DNA from: Roseibium sp. MMSF_3412
Lineage (GTDB): Bacteria; Pseudomonadota; Alphaproteobacteria; Rhizobiales; Stappiaceae
Length of the DNA stretch: 64,000 bases
NCBI RefSeq assembly: GCF_030733265.1
Contig: NZ_JASHJI010000002.1
Span: forward strand, 495,402 to 559,401
Direction: 5' to 3'
The number at the start of each line of letters is the position of its first letter. Position 1 is the first letter of the stretch. Shown here piece after piece: positions 9,271 through 18,407 of the stretch. The notes under the pieces were generated by a model. That model saw nothing but the letters and a program-made list of their open reading frames with translations. It was not told where the DNA came from and did not search any database. A program made the position numbers and the translations under genes.

Positions 9271-10392
9271 ATGACAGACACTTCCCCCTACGATCTCGAA
9301 GCCCTCGGCGTCTCCAAGAATTTCGGCTCCTTCAGCGCGGTCAAGGAGGTCTCGTTCGACATTCCGAGCGGATCGTTCTTTTCCATTCTGGGTCCGTCCG
9401 GTTGCGGCAAGACCACCCTCATGCGCATGATTGCCGGCTTCGAGGAGCCCAGCGGCGGCGATATCAGGATCAAGGGCAAGTCGGTTCTGGGAACCCCGCC
9501 CAACCGGCGCAACGTCAAGATGGTGTTTCAGCACCTTGCCCTGTTCCCCATGATGAATGTCTACGAGAACATCGCCTACGGCCTCAGATGCAACGGGGTC
9601 GGCGCTGCCGATATCAAGCGCAAGGTGCAGGATGTCCTTGAACGCATCGCGCTGCCCGATGTCGGCGAGCGGGAAATACATCAGCTGTCCGGCGGACAGA
9701 AACAGCGCATTGCCATTGCCCGCTGCATGGTTCTGGACCCGGATGTTCTCCTGCTCGACGAACCGCTCGGCGCGCTCGACCTGAAGCTGCGCGAGGCCAT
9801 GAAGATCGAACTGAAACTGCTGCAGCACCAGTTCAACACCACGTTCGTTTACATCACGCACGACCAGTCCGAAGCCCTGGTGATGTCGGACAATGTCGCC
9901 ATCATGAACCAGGGCGAATTCGAGCAGATCGGCACGCCGCAGGAGCTTTATCACCATCCGAAGACCGCGTTCGTTGCGGGCTTTGTCGGCGACAGCAACC
10001 GCTGGTCTGGCGTGGTCAAGGCAAGTGACGCAACGGGTGGCAAGGTGGAAACCGAACAGGGCCTGCCGATGAGCTTTTCCTCCGCCGGCGAAGCCGCCAT
10101 TCAGGAAGGTTCGAAAGTCAATATCTTCGTGCGCCCCGAATTCATCAGGACGGTTCGGGCTGGCGATGCCGATCAGCTGGCCGAGACAGGCGACAACAGG
10201 ATGGATGGCATCGTCGACAGCCTGCTTTTCAACGGTGCGAACAGCCGCATTCTTGTGCGCACCGGAAGCGGTGAGCTGGTCGAGGCGGACGTGACCCTGA
10301 CCGGCGACAACGACCTGAAACCGGGAGAGGACGTGCATCTCGTCTGGTCCGCGAAGCAGGCCATGTGCTTCGCCGAACAGGGGACCGCGTGA
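9271..10392 (+). CDS. ABC transporter ATP-binding protein, PotA-type
   Basis: A 373-residue ATPase with Walker A GPSGCGKTT, signature LSGGQKQR, Walker B LLLDEP and the switch histidine in YITHDQSEA. Residues ~240-370 form a C-terminal TOBE-like domain, as in PotA and other CUT1/MOI-type importers. It energises uptake through the two permeases that follow. Its TGA overlaps the next start codon (TGATG), so translation is probably coupled. No strong Shine-Dalgarno precedes the ATG; the upstream hairpin ends 30 bp before it. Confidence 0.9.
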   Translation: MTDTSPYDLEALGVSKNFGSFSAVKEVSFDIPSGSFFSILGPSGCGKTTLMRMIAGFEEPSGGDIRIKGKSVLGTPPNRRNVKMVFQHLALFPMMNVYENIAYGLRCNGVGAADIKRKVQDVLERIALPDVGEREIHQLSGGQKQRIAIARCMVLDPDVLLLDEPLGALDLKLREAMKIELKLLQHQFNTTFVYITHDQSEALVMSDNVAIMNQGEFEQIGTPQELYHHPKTAFVAGFVGDSNRWSGVVKASDATGGKVETEQGLPMSFSSAGEAAIQEGSKVNIFVRPEFIRTVRAGDADQLAETGDNRMDGIVDSLLFNGANSRILVRTGSGELVEADVTLTGDNDLKPGEDVHLVWSAKQAMCFAEQGTA

Positions 10393-11261
10393 TGCAGAAC
10401 AAGGACATCAAGCGCCTGTCGCTCATCTTGCTGTTTGCGCCCTTTGCGCTCTGGATCATCCTTTTGATCATGCTGCCGCATATCGGCATGGTGATCCTGT
10501 CGCTCAAGGAGAAGGTGGCCCCGCGCGTCTATCAGTACAGTTTCGCCAACTACCTGGAATTCATCAACGAACCGATTTACTGGAACACGCTTCTGCGCAC
10601 CGGGTCGATGTCGTTGCTGGTGACGGCACTGGCGCTGCTGATCGGATTTCCGATCGCCTACTACATCGCCAAGATCGCCGGTCCGCGCTCCCGCGGCGGC
10701 CTGTTTCTCCTGTGCCTCATTCCGCTCTGGGTCAGCGACCTGATCCGTGCCTTCGGCTGGATCCTGCTCCTGCGCGAAACGGGCGTCATCTCGAATTTCC
10801 TGCTCTGGACCGGCCTTGTCGGTGCCCCGGTCGAGTTTCTCTATAATGACGTTGCCGTCATCATCGGCCTGACCTACACCGTGATCCTGTTCATGATCGT
10901 GCCGTTGGTCTCCACGCTGGACGGTATGGACAACTCGATGATCGAGGCGGGCTACAACCTCGGCGGCAACGGCTTCACGGTGCTGCGCCGGATCATCATT
11001 CCCTACGCCATGCCGGGCATCGTCGCCGGCTGCATCGTGACCTTCATGCTGACGGCCGGGTCCTACCTGACCCCGATCCTGCTCGGCGGCAAGAACTCGA
11101 GCTGGTTCACCGAGCAGATCTACAACCAGTTCATCACCCGCTTCAACTGGGAGGGCGGCGCCGCATTCGGCATGCTGCTCCTGTTGTTTACGTCACTCGT
11201 CATCTGGCTCGGTCTGAAACTGAGCGGACAGACGCTGGCCAACACCGTGGCCAAGAGCTAA
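10392..11261 (+). CDS. ABC transporter permease, PotB-type
   Basis: A 289-residue inner-membrane protein with six predicted transmembrane segments. The cytoplasmic EAA loop (IEAGYNLGGNGFTVLRRIII) couples it to the ATPase. It belongs to the PotB/PotH-type binding-protein-dependent permeases. I start it at the ATG at 10392, which overlaps the ATPase stop. It would heterodimerise with the next permease. Confidence 0.88.
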   Translation: MQNKDIKRLSLILLFAPFALWIILLIMLPHIGMVILSLKEKVAPRVYQYSFANYLEFINEPIYWNTLLRTGSMSLLVTALALLIGFPIAYYIAKIAGPRSRGGLFLLCLIPLWVSDLIRAFGWILLLRETGVISNFLLWTGLVGAPVEFLYNDVAVIIGLTYTVILFMIVPLVSTLDGMDNSMIEAGYNLGGNGFTVLRRIIIPYAMPGIVAGCIVTFMLTAGSYLTPILLGGKNSSWFTEQIYNQFITRFNWEGGAAFGMLLLLFTSLVIWLGLKLSGQTLANTVAKS

Positions 11262-11272
11262 GGAGGACGATC

Positions 11273-12133
11273 ATGCTTGCGCAGAACAAGACCACGCCCT
11301 TCCTCATCGGTTACCGGCTCTACGTCATCGCCTTTTTCATTTTCCTGGCGGCCCCGCTGATCTCTGCGGGCGCGTTCGCCTTTAACGACAGCCTGTTCCC
11401 TGCCCTGCCCTGGCAGGGCTTCACGCTCGACTGGTTCTTCGGCGACACGGAACCGAAACTGGGCATGTTCCACGACCGGCGTCTGCTGCAGGGCCTCTAT
11501 TACTCCTTCGTCATTGCGATCTTCGTTGCCGCGCTGTCCGTTTTCGTCGGCACCACAAATGCATTCCTGTTTGTCAGGGGCGAGTTTCCGGGCAAGAATT
11601 TCTTCTACATCCTGATGGTCGTGCCGCTGGTGATCCCGGGCGTGATCCTGGGCATCTCCATCCTGGTCCTGGCAAGCGACACCGCCAATCTTTTCGAAGA
11701 CCGCTTCGACCTGGAGCTTGAATTCCTGCGCCCGGGCCTTCTGCTTGTCGTGCTCGGGCAATTCTCCTTCATTGCCACGATCACCTCTCTGGTCATCACC
11801 GCTAGGCTGAAGAAATTCGACGACACGATGGAAGAAGCGGCCTTCAATCTCGGTGCATCCCGCGCCCGCGTTCTGCGCACGATCACGCTGCCGTTTCTGC
11901 GTCCTGCAATGATCGCCGCCGGGATCGTCGCCTTCCTGGTCTCCTTCGAGAACTTCAACACCACGCTGTTCCTCGTCGGCTCGGAGGCGCCGCTCACCAT
12001 CACCATGTATGACCGCATGGCAAAGGTCGGGTCCACACCCGTGCTGAATGCGGTCTCCTTCTTCCTGATGGTCGGATCCGGATTGCTGGCGCTCTTGTCG
12101 ATCGTGGTTCAGCGCGACAAGTCGTCCGGTTAG
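11273..12133 (+). CDS. ABC transporter permease, PotC-type
   Basis: A 286-residue permease with about six transmembrane segments and an EAA loop (EEAAFNLGASRARVLRTITL). AAGGAGGACGATC precedes the ATG, one of the best ribosome sites in the operon. It pairs with the PotB-like permease to form the import channel. Eighteen bases separate it from the GMC oxidoreductase gene, so uptake and the first oxidation are co-transcribed. Confidence 0.88.
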   Translation: MLAQNKTTPFLIGYRLYVIAFFIFLAAPLISAGAFAFNDSLFPALPWQGFTLDWFFGDTEPKLGMFHDRRLLQGLYYSFVIAIFVAALSVFVGTTNAFLFVRGEFPGKNFFYILMVVPLVIPGVILGISILVLASDTANLFEDRFDLELEFLRPGLLLVVLGQFSFIATITSLVITARLKKFDDTMEEAAFNLGASRARVLRTITLPFLRPAMIAAGIVAFLVSFENFNTTLFLVGSEAPLTITMYDRMAKVGSTPVLNAVSFFLMVGSGLLALLSIVVQRDKSSG

Positions 12134-12151
12134 GGTATTTTGGGCAGGTAG

Positions 12152-13774
12152 ATGAGCGAATTCGACTTTGTCATTGTCGGCGCCGGTTCCGCCGGATCGG
12201 TCGTTGCCGACCGGCTCTCGGCAGACGGGAAATACTCCGTCTGTGTCCTTGAGGCGGGCGGGTCCGACCTGAATTTCTGGATCTGGATGCCGATCGGCTA
12301 CGGCAAGGCGTTCTATAACCGGCACATCAACTGGATGTACCACACGGAACCCGATCCGGGTCTCAACAATCGCCCCGGCTACTGGCCGCGCGGAAAGGTT
12401 CTGGGCGGGTCAAGCTCCATCAATGCGATGGTCTATATCCGCGGCCAGCATGCCGACTTCGACGACTGGAAGGCAATGGGCAACCCCGGATGGGGCTGGG
12501 AGGATGTGCTCCCCGTCTTCCGGCGTTCCGAAACCAATGACGCGGGCGCCTGCGATTTTCGTGGCGGCAACGGGCCGCTTCATGTGTCCAGCATGAACCG
12601 GGATGTCCATCCCCTTTGCGCGAACTTTCTCGACGCCGCCGTTGAAGCAGGCTTCAATCGCAATGCCGATTTCAACGGGGCCGATCAGGAAGGCGTCGGG
12701 CTTTACCAGATTACGGCGAAGGACGGGTTCCGGATGTCGACAGCGCGTGCATTCCTTGCCCCCGCCCGCAAGCGCGCGAATGTGGAAGTGATCACCGGGG
12801 CCCACACCACGCGTCTGATCGTCGAGGACGGGCGGGTCGCAGGCGCGGTTTACAGCCGCAATGGCACCGAGTTGACCGTAAAGGCACGGCGCGAGGTCAT
12901 CCTCAGCGCAGGCGCGGTCAATTCTCCGCAAATCCTGATGCTGTCCGGAATCGGCGACGGCGCCGAGTTGCAGGCAAAGGGCATCGACACGCGCCTTCAC
13001 CGGCCCGCGGTCGGCAGGAACCTTCAGGACCACCTCGGGCACGACTATCTCTACCGCTCCAAACTCCCGACCCTCAACCAGCAGCTCTATCCCTGGTGGG
13101 GCAAGCTGCTCCAGGGCATGCGTTACGTTCTGACACGGCGCGGCCCGCTGTCGCTCAGCGTCAATCAGGCGGGCGGGTTTGTGAAAAGCAACCCGGACAC
13201 GCTGCGCCCGAACATGCAGCTTTACTTCTCCCCGGTCAGCTACACCAAGGCCCCGAAAGGCAAGCGTCCGCTCATGAACCCGGACCCGTTTCCCGGCTTT
13301 CTGCTGGGCATGCAGCCGACCCGGCCGACAAGCCGCGGCCACATCACGCTGCGCTCCGGCGATCCTTTCGACACGCCGGAAATTCACCCGAATTCCCTCA
13401 GCACCAAACATGATCTCACCGAAATGATCGAGGGGTGCAGGCTCATGCGGCGAATTTCGGAAAGCCCCGCCTTGCAGGAAATCATCGAGGAGGAAATCAG
13501 TCCGGGTCCCGCAGTTCAGACCGATGAGGAGATCCTTGAGGATGTGCGCAATCGCTGTTCCACGGTTTTCCACCCGGTCAGCACCTGCCGCATGGGTCCG
13601 GACGAGACCGAAAACGTGGTTGACCACAGGCTGAAGGTCTACGGCATTGAGGGCTTGCGCATTGTCGATGCCTCGATTTTTCCGACGGTCACCTCCGGCA
13701 ACACCAATGCACCCACGATCATGGTCGGCGAAAAGGGGTCGGACATGATCCTGGAAGACACGCGGGCGGCATAG
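12152..13774 (+). CDS. GMC-family FAD-dependent oxidoreductase (choline dehydrogenase-like)
   Basis: A 540-residue GMC oxidoreductase. It has the N-terminal FAD motif IVGAGSAGSVVADRLS, the GMC signatures RGKVLGGSSSINAMVYIRG and SAGAVNSPQILMLSGIG, and the catalytic His in STVFHPVSTCRMG near the C-terminus, with an N-A-P partner loop in SGNTNAPTIM. The enzyme oxidises a primary alcohol to an aldehyde. It resembles BetA, but the betaine operon partners betB and betI are absent. Linked to a polyamine-type importer and a PuuB-like oxidase, it may act on an amino alcohol or hydroxylated amine (inference). Confidence 0.85.
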   Translation: MSEFDFVIVGAGSAGSVVADRLSADGKYSVCVLEAGGSDLNFWIWMPIGYGKAFYNRHINWMYHTEPDPGLNNRPGYWPRGKVLGGSSSINAMVYIRGQHADFDDWKAMGNPGWGWEDVLPVFRRSETNDAGACDFRGGNGPLHVSSMNRDVHPLCANFLDAAVEAGFNRNADFNGADQEGVGLYQITAKDGFRMSTARAFLAPARKRANVEVITGAHTTRLIVEDGRVAGAVYSRNGTELTVKARREVILSAGAVNSPQILMLSGIGDGAELQAKGIDTRLHRPAVGRNLQDHLGHDYLYRSKLPTLNQQLYPWWGKLLQGMRYVLTRRGPLSLSVNQAGGFVKSNPDTLRPNMQLYFSPVSYTKAPKGKRPLMNPDPFPGFLLGMQPTRPTSRGHITLRSGDPFDTPEIHPNSLSTKHDLTEMIEGCRLMRRISESPALQEIIEEEISPGPAVQTDEEILEDVRNRCSTVFHPVSTCRMGPDETENVVDHRLKVYGIEGLRIVDASIFPTVTSGNTNAPTIMVGEKGSDMILEDTRAA

Positions 13775-13783
13775 CGGGGAAAG

Positions 13784-15082
13784 ATGCAATCAGACCTCTT
13801 CACCGAAGGCCACAAGACGACACCGTACTGGCAGGATATCGCCCCGCGTGTCGACCTTCCCGGGATCCAGTTGCCCGGCGAGGTGGACGTTCTCGTGGTC
13901 GGTGCCGGCTACACCGGTCTCAATGCCGCGCTTCAAACCGCGAGCGAGGGCGTTGGCACCCTCGTTCTCGATGCCGAACAGCCCGGCTGGGGCTGTTCCA
14001 TGCGCAATGGCGGCCAGCTTTCCACGAGCCTCAAACCGTCCTTCTCCGCACTGTCGAAAAAGTACGGGCCCGACCTTGCAACGGACCTCTGCCGGGAAGG
14101 ACAGGCATCGCTCGACTACATGCATGAACTGTCGGCCAATGCCGATCTTGATCTCGGATTGCGGGAGGTCGGGCGCTTTCACGGCGCGCACAAGCCTCAC
14201 CTCTATGAGGCGCTTGCGCGCGACTGCGAAGCCGGCCATCCCGTATGGAAGACCGATGCCTTCATGGTGCCGAAGAGCGAACTGGCGTCCGAGCTTGGAA
14301 CCGATGCCTACCATGGCGGCATGGTTCTTCCCCGCCATTGCAGCATCGACGTTTCGAAGTACCTGCCCTCGCTTCTGCGCAAGGTGGTCGCCGCAGGCGC
14401 TGCGGTCAAAGGCGGATGCCGCGCATTGTCGCTGGAAAGGGACGGCAGTGGTTTCAAGGTCACGACGACCGCAGGCACCTGCAAGGCTGGCAAGGTTATC
14501 CTGGCGACAAACGGGTATTCAGGTCCGCTGTCCCCCTGGCATCAGCGCAGGGTGATCCCGATCGGGTCCTATGTCATCGCGACGGAGGAAATCCCGACGG
14601 ACCTGATCGACCGGCTGTTTCCGACAGACCGGGTGCTCTCCGACACGCGCAAGCTCGTCTACTACTACCGACTGTCCCCGGACCGGAAACGCGTGCTCTT
14701 CGGTGGACGGGTTTCCTTGAGCGAGACCGACCCGCTGAAGAGCGCAGCAAAGCTGCACCGGGACATGGCTGCACTTTTTCCTGACCTTGCAACGATCCGT
14801 CTCAGCCACACCTGGATGGGGTTTGTCGGATACACCTTCGACACGCTTGCCCATTGCGGAGAAGACAATGGCCTTTACTTCGCGGCCGGATATTGCGGAT
14901 CGGGCGTCGGCATGGCCAGCTATCTCGGAATGCGCATGGGCCGGAAGGCCGCCGGTCTTGAAACGGCACCCTCGGCATTCGAGCGCATCACCTACCCGAC
15001 GCGCCCGCTCTATACCGGAAACCCCTGGTTCCTGGCCCCCTCGGTTCTGGTCTACCGCTTCAGGGACCGCCTTGGCATCTGA
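13784..15082 (+). CDS. FAD-dependent oxidoreductase, DAO family (PuuB/OrdL-like)
   Basis: A 432-residue flavoprotein of the D-amino-acid-oxidase fold. The FAD-binding motif VLVVGAGYTGLNAAL starts near residue 35, an R-N-G-G-Q loop (GCSMRNGGQL) follows, and the C-terminal FAD-contact segment reads YFAAGYCGSGVGMASYLG. The closest named relatives by layout are gamma-glutamylputrescine oxidase PuuB and OrdL, which oxidise secondary amines to aldehydes or imines with release of amine or ammonia. It is the last gene of the transporter operon, 10 bp after the GMC gene, so it probably oxidises the imported amine or its product. Confidence 0.82.
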   Translation: MQSDLFTEGHKTTPYWQDIAPRVDLPGIQLPGEVDVLVVGAGYTGLNAALQTASEGVGTLVLDAEQPGWGCSMRNGGQLSTSLKPSFSALSKKYGPDLATDLCREGQASLDYMHELSANADLDLGLREVGRFHGAHKPHLYEALARDCEAGHPVWKTDAFMVPKSELASELGTDAYHGGMVLPRHCSIDVSKYLPSLLRKVVAAGAAVKGGCRALSLERDGSGFKVTTTAGTCKAGKVILATNGYSGPLSPWHQRRVIPIGSYVIATEEIPTDLIDRLFPTDRVLSDTRKLVYYYRLSPDRKRVLFGGRVSLSETDPLKSAAKLHRDMAALFPDLATIRLSHTWMGFVGYTFDTLAHCGEDNGLYFAAGYCGSGVGMASYLGMRMGRKAAGLETAPSAFERITYPTRPLYTGNPWFLAPSVLVYRFRDRLGI

Positions 15083-15552
15083 CGCCTGGGTGCTGCGGGC
15101 CACAATGGCCAGTGGAATCAGGCAAGAGACAGGTCCAACGGCGACGAAACAAATGGTCCAGCGTATCGGAGATGATCAGGCGCGAATGGTGTTGCGATGC
15201 CGGGAAGGACCGGATTGGGGCCGTGAGGGACTGTCGGGTTCTGGCGGTTAGATAAGAAAAACAGACATCTGTGTCTAATCGTTTTGCGGGCATTGCCGGC
15301 CCTGAGCGGACCTTAGTGCCGCTTGCAGCGAATGACTGTAACGAGCCCTAAGTTCAATTCTCTGCACCGTTGATCAATGCCCGAAGTGCAGACAAAGCTG
15401 CCATTGATTGTTCAATACAATGGGCAATCTAACGATTTGGTCGCAGCGTTCTCTGAGAAAGCCACTACCACACCTTCTTCACTTTTTGGGTTGTGCTTTT
15501 GCTCCCAAGGGGTGTCTCATACAAATTGTAATGTGATCATTGGATCTTAGCC
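15083..15552. other. Non-coding gap of 470 bp
   Basis: No convincing reading frame, RNA gene or strong terminator is visible. The composition turns AT-richer from about 15250 onward, marking the left edge of the compositionally different stretch that holds the next two genes. The last 100 bp must carry the promoter of the membrane-protein gene, but no clear -35/-10 pair can be named. Confidence 0.5.
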
Positions 15553-16254
15553 GTGTTCGACGCGTCGACATACCTCGCGATAACATCGATTGCAGTCATC
15601 GGTACTGTTCACGTCTTCTGCGTGTCATTTTACCGGAGATTCCCCGCCCTAGCAGGCTGGCTTTCTGATTTTTCTTCTGGGATCGGACTTGGCTATGCAT
15701 TCCTTTTCTTGCTGCCAAAGATCGGTGAATTGTCCGACGGTCTGGCCGCAAGCGGGAAATGGGAAAACTCGCTGTTCGGTTATTCCCTCCTAGGTTTTCT
15801 CATTTACTACTTGCTGGAAGCCAACCGCGACATGGGGGCCGACAACAGATTGTCGCTCGGCTTGGACACAGCGGCCCTCGGAACCTATAACTGCTTGCTT
15901 GCCGTTACAGTCATGCAAGCGACAGCAACATCGCCCGAGCTGTACGTCATTGGAACTTTGGCCTATTCGCTGCACTTATTCGGCGTGAATATTTATCTCT
16001 ATAAAACCCACCCCGGGCACATGTCCGGGTGGCTACGCGTTTACTTTGTCGCGTCGCTTGCAGTCGGCATATTGATCGGTCTTAATGCAGACAAAAGTAG
16101 CATGATCTATTCAATCGCGACTGGGTTGACAGGAGGCGTGATTATAGCCCTGTCTCTTCGGGTTAAACTGCCCAACCGCTCGTCAATGAATACAAAGGCC
16201 CTTTTGATTGGTGTGGTATTCGCTGCGTTCGCAGTCGTTGTAACCCGGTACTGA
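15553..16254 (+). CDS. Integral membrane protein of unknown function
   Basis: A 233-residue protein starting at GTG with about seven to eight hydrophobic segments. They run through the whole chain: residues ~5-25, 38-60, 72-90, 105-122, 128-148, 160-177, 182-200 and 212-230. A GIGLGYAFLFLLPKIGEL segment near residue 43 and a conserved-looking HLFGVNIYLYKTHPGH loop are the only notable motifs. The arrangement recalls ZIP-like or other small transporters, but no diagnostic metal-site pattern is complete, so I do not assign a function. The gene is AT-richer than its operon neighbours and stands alone, converging on the serine hydrolase gene. Confidence 0.65.
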   Translation: MFDASTYLAITSIAVIGTVHVFCVSFYRRFPALAGWLSDFSSGIGLGYAFLFLLPKIGELSDGLAASGKWENSLFGYSLLGFLIYYLLEANRDMGADNRLSLGLDTAALGTYNCLLAVTVMQATATSPELYVIGTLAYSLHLFGVNIYLYKTHPGHMSGWLRVYFVASLAVGILIGLNADKSSMIYSIATGLTGGVIIALSLRVKLPNRSSMNTKALLIGVVFAAFAVVVTRY

Positions 16255-16333
16255 TCCGAGGACACTATTGGGCCCATCATTAGGTTAAGCCGTGCCATTT
16301 GGCTGTGCCTTAGAGACTAAGGCGCTTTGAATT

Positions 16334-17614
16334 TCATTTGCTCAAAGTCTCTGCAATTCCTTTCATCGCAACCATAGAGTCTAGGTACATAGGCGTGTTC
16401 TGAACATCTGGCTGGCTTGAAAGCTTCACTATAACCACATTGGCTTTCTGGTTCGCATATAATAGCTGCCCATAGACACCAATACCGTAGAACGCACCGT
16501 TTTCTCTATCTTTCACCCAGACTTGATTCCGGTAGTGGAAGCCTTCAAACACCTCTGCGTATGCACTTTTCTCATAAGCTGCGATCACATCGTCATTTGC
16601 TTGAATCGTGTCAGCTATCCAATCTGGAGGAATAACTTGAGTGTCGTTAACTTTACCGTTGTCCAGCATCATTACGCCAAATCGCAATAGGTCACGAGAG
16701 CTGGTGAACAACCCACCACTGGTTTGCACAATCCTTTTGGGCCCTAGTTCGCTGTATGCAGGGTCCTGAGCACCGATGTCCTGCCACAATTCGGCCAGCA
16801 CATCCAAATAGCTCTCGCCAGTTGCCGACTCGATAACCATACCAAGTAGTGCAGATAGAACTGAACGGTAACTATATACCTCACCGTCTTCTACCAAAGT
16901 CTCGCGATCACTAAGGGAGATCATGTACTCTTTAACGCCAGACTCAGTATCACAAATTTCGACTTTTTCTGAGAGGTCCTGACCAAAGGCACAGAACAGA
17001 TCACCAGCATCGTCTAAGTAACCGCTAGAGGCATCTTTCCAATCAACAGCAGCAGTCATATCAAGTAGATGTCTAACCGTTGTATTTTTGAATGCTGGAC
17101 CTTCTAACTCAGGCAGGTATTCGATGATCAACTTTTTAGGATCTAATTTTCCTGCCTCAACTGCTAGTCCAGCTGCCATACCCAACACTGTCTTAGTGAT
17201 CGAGTGAATGCGGTGAGACGTGTCGGCTCTCATTCCATTGAAATACTGTTCAGCAACCAATTTGCCGTCGTGATAAATCAAAAAACTATCGGTATGCGTT
17301 TGATGCAACCAATTGCTGATATTCTGTTCTTCATTGTTGCTAGCCAAAAAAACAAAATTCTCAAGCTCAGTTGGGTATGGGGCTTTTTCCAAAGTACGCA
17401 CCCAATCTGACGGTGGAACTCGTGCCAATTCGCCAAAAACATTTGTGCCTTCAAATATCCAAGGGCTTCTATCTACAGACTCAACGGTTTCATCCCAGAA
17501 ATAACCAGCCTCAGCGCTTGCTAGTTGTGTAGAAGCAGTAAATACCGCACCGAAGGCCAAAAGAGCGATAGCAATAGCGGAAGTCACTAACAGGTTGTTT
17601 GCATTTCTTTTCAT
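16334..17614 (-). CDS. Exported beta-lactamase-fold serine hydrolase (NylB/esterase-like)
   Basis: A 426-residue class C beta-lactamase-fold hydrolase with an N-terminal hydrophobic export signal (residues ~8-35). The nucleophile is predicted as S138 in the SxxK motif S-I-T-K (RIHSITKTVLGM). The tyrosine motif is at Y247 (VYSYRS), where the usual Y-x-N reads Y-S-Y. The family includes 6-aminohexanoate-dimer hydrolase NylB, EstB esterases and DD-peptidases; the substrate is unknown. I start it at the ATG at 17614 (GGAGATCCCTGAAA upstream) rather than 48 bp earlier. Its base composition is clearly AT-richer than the genes around it, which suggests recent acquisition. Confidence 0.75.
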   Translation of the reverse strand: MKRNANNLLVTSAIAIALLAFGAVFTASTQLASAEAGYFWDETVESVDRSPWIFEGTNVFGELARVPPSDWVRTLEKAPYPTELENFVFLASNNEEQNISNWLHQTHTDSFLIYHDGKLVAEQYFNGMRADTSHRIHSITKTVLGMAAGLAVEAGKLDPKKLIIEYLPELEGPAFKNTTVRHLLDMTAAVDWKDASSGYLDDAGDLFCAFGQDLSEKVEICDTESGVKEYMISLSDRETLVEDGEVYSYRSVLSALLGMVIESATGESYLDVLAELWQDIGAQDPAYSELGPKRIVQTSGGLFTSSRDLLRFGVMMLDNGKVNDTQVIPPDWIADTIQANDDVIAAYEKSAYAEVFEGFHYRNQVWVKDRENGAFYGIGVYGQLLYANQKANVVIVKLSSQPDVQNTPMYLDSMVAMKGIAETLSK

Positions 17615-18407
17615 TTTCAGGGATCTCCGCCCAGCTATAAGATTTCTAAGCAATCCAGCCATGCTTCAGCTCTGGTGTCTAGCCCCTCGTGCTTGGGCCG
17701 GCACTGTCAGACGACAGCGAACTAGTCTCGGGTAGGACAGCTTAGTAGTTGCAAGCGACGGATTGCAGATACTGTGCGTTAGTCGCCTCGAGCAATGCCC
17801 GCTTCGTACGCATCTCGGAGGATGTAAAGCTCGTAATGAAGGTCCGTCTCGGGCGGAGGCCGGTCATCAGAAACCGACGAATCTAAGGAGGCTTTGTCCG
17901 CATTGCGGATTTTGGCGCTTGATGAGGCGAACGTCCGCTCATCGCCCGAATTGGTCATTGAAGCCTCGCGCAGCGATGGTCAGCTCTCCGGATCAGACCA
18001 AATACCGTCAGACGTCCGACTTGCGGCCGCTAACCGGACTTGCCGCTTATAACCAAGACAGGTCCATCAAGTATGCGTCCGTGAGGGGGTGAGCGGGCTT
18101 GGGTCTGTCAGACAAACAAAGCGGGCACTGGCATAAGGGCGTTGGCCGACCGTTTCGTCCCACGATCCGGAATTTCCCCCGAGACGAACCACCTGCGCCA
18201 GCCAAACGCAACCGGGACGGTTCCAAGAAGAGCGCGGCAGGGATTGCGAAACCGTGGGTGCCTTGGTCCGTTTGGCGCTCTGGCTGTTTGACGCGCTTTT
18301 GGATACTCGGCTTGAAAGGTGAGCAAATCGGCTGCAGCATCACAAGAGAACATTCCAATTGTGGAATGGCGGCGAATTCTGGGTGATGTCAGTTTGGAAA
18401 GGTCAAG
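17615..18407. other. Long non-coding stretch (about 790 bp)
   Basis: Short open frames exist here, but none shows a ribosome site, a recognisable domain or coding-like bias. I see no transposase remnant. The right end carries the palindrome at 18351-18368 that probably controls the amidohydrolase gene. The left end must hold the promoter of the serine hydrolase. Confidence 0.5.
18351..18368. promoter_or_regulatory. Perfect inverted repeat CATTCCA-N4-TGGAATG (operator)
   Basis: Two perfect 7-bp half-sites flank ATTG, 40 bp before the ATG of the amidohydrolase gene. The pattern is like operators bound by IclR- or GntR-type repressors. No regulator gene lies adjacent, so the binding protein is unknown. 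Confidence 0.5.

Noticed and set aside
12152..13774. Considered naming the GMC gene betA (choline dehydrogenase)
   Set aside because: The betaine operon partners are missing and the linked transporter is polyamine-type, so a specific choline role is not supported.
12410..13789. 459-aa open frame opposite the GMC oxidoreductase
   Set aside because: Shadow of a gene with complete GMC signatures.
18099..18386. 95-aa plus-strand frame upstream of the amidohydrolase gene, considered as a truncated regulator
   Set aside because: No helix-turn-helix or domain pattern; it runs through the operator palindrome.
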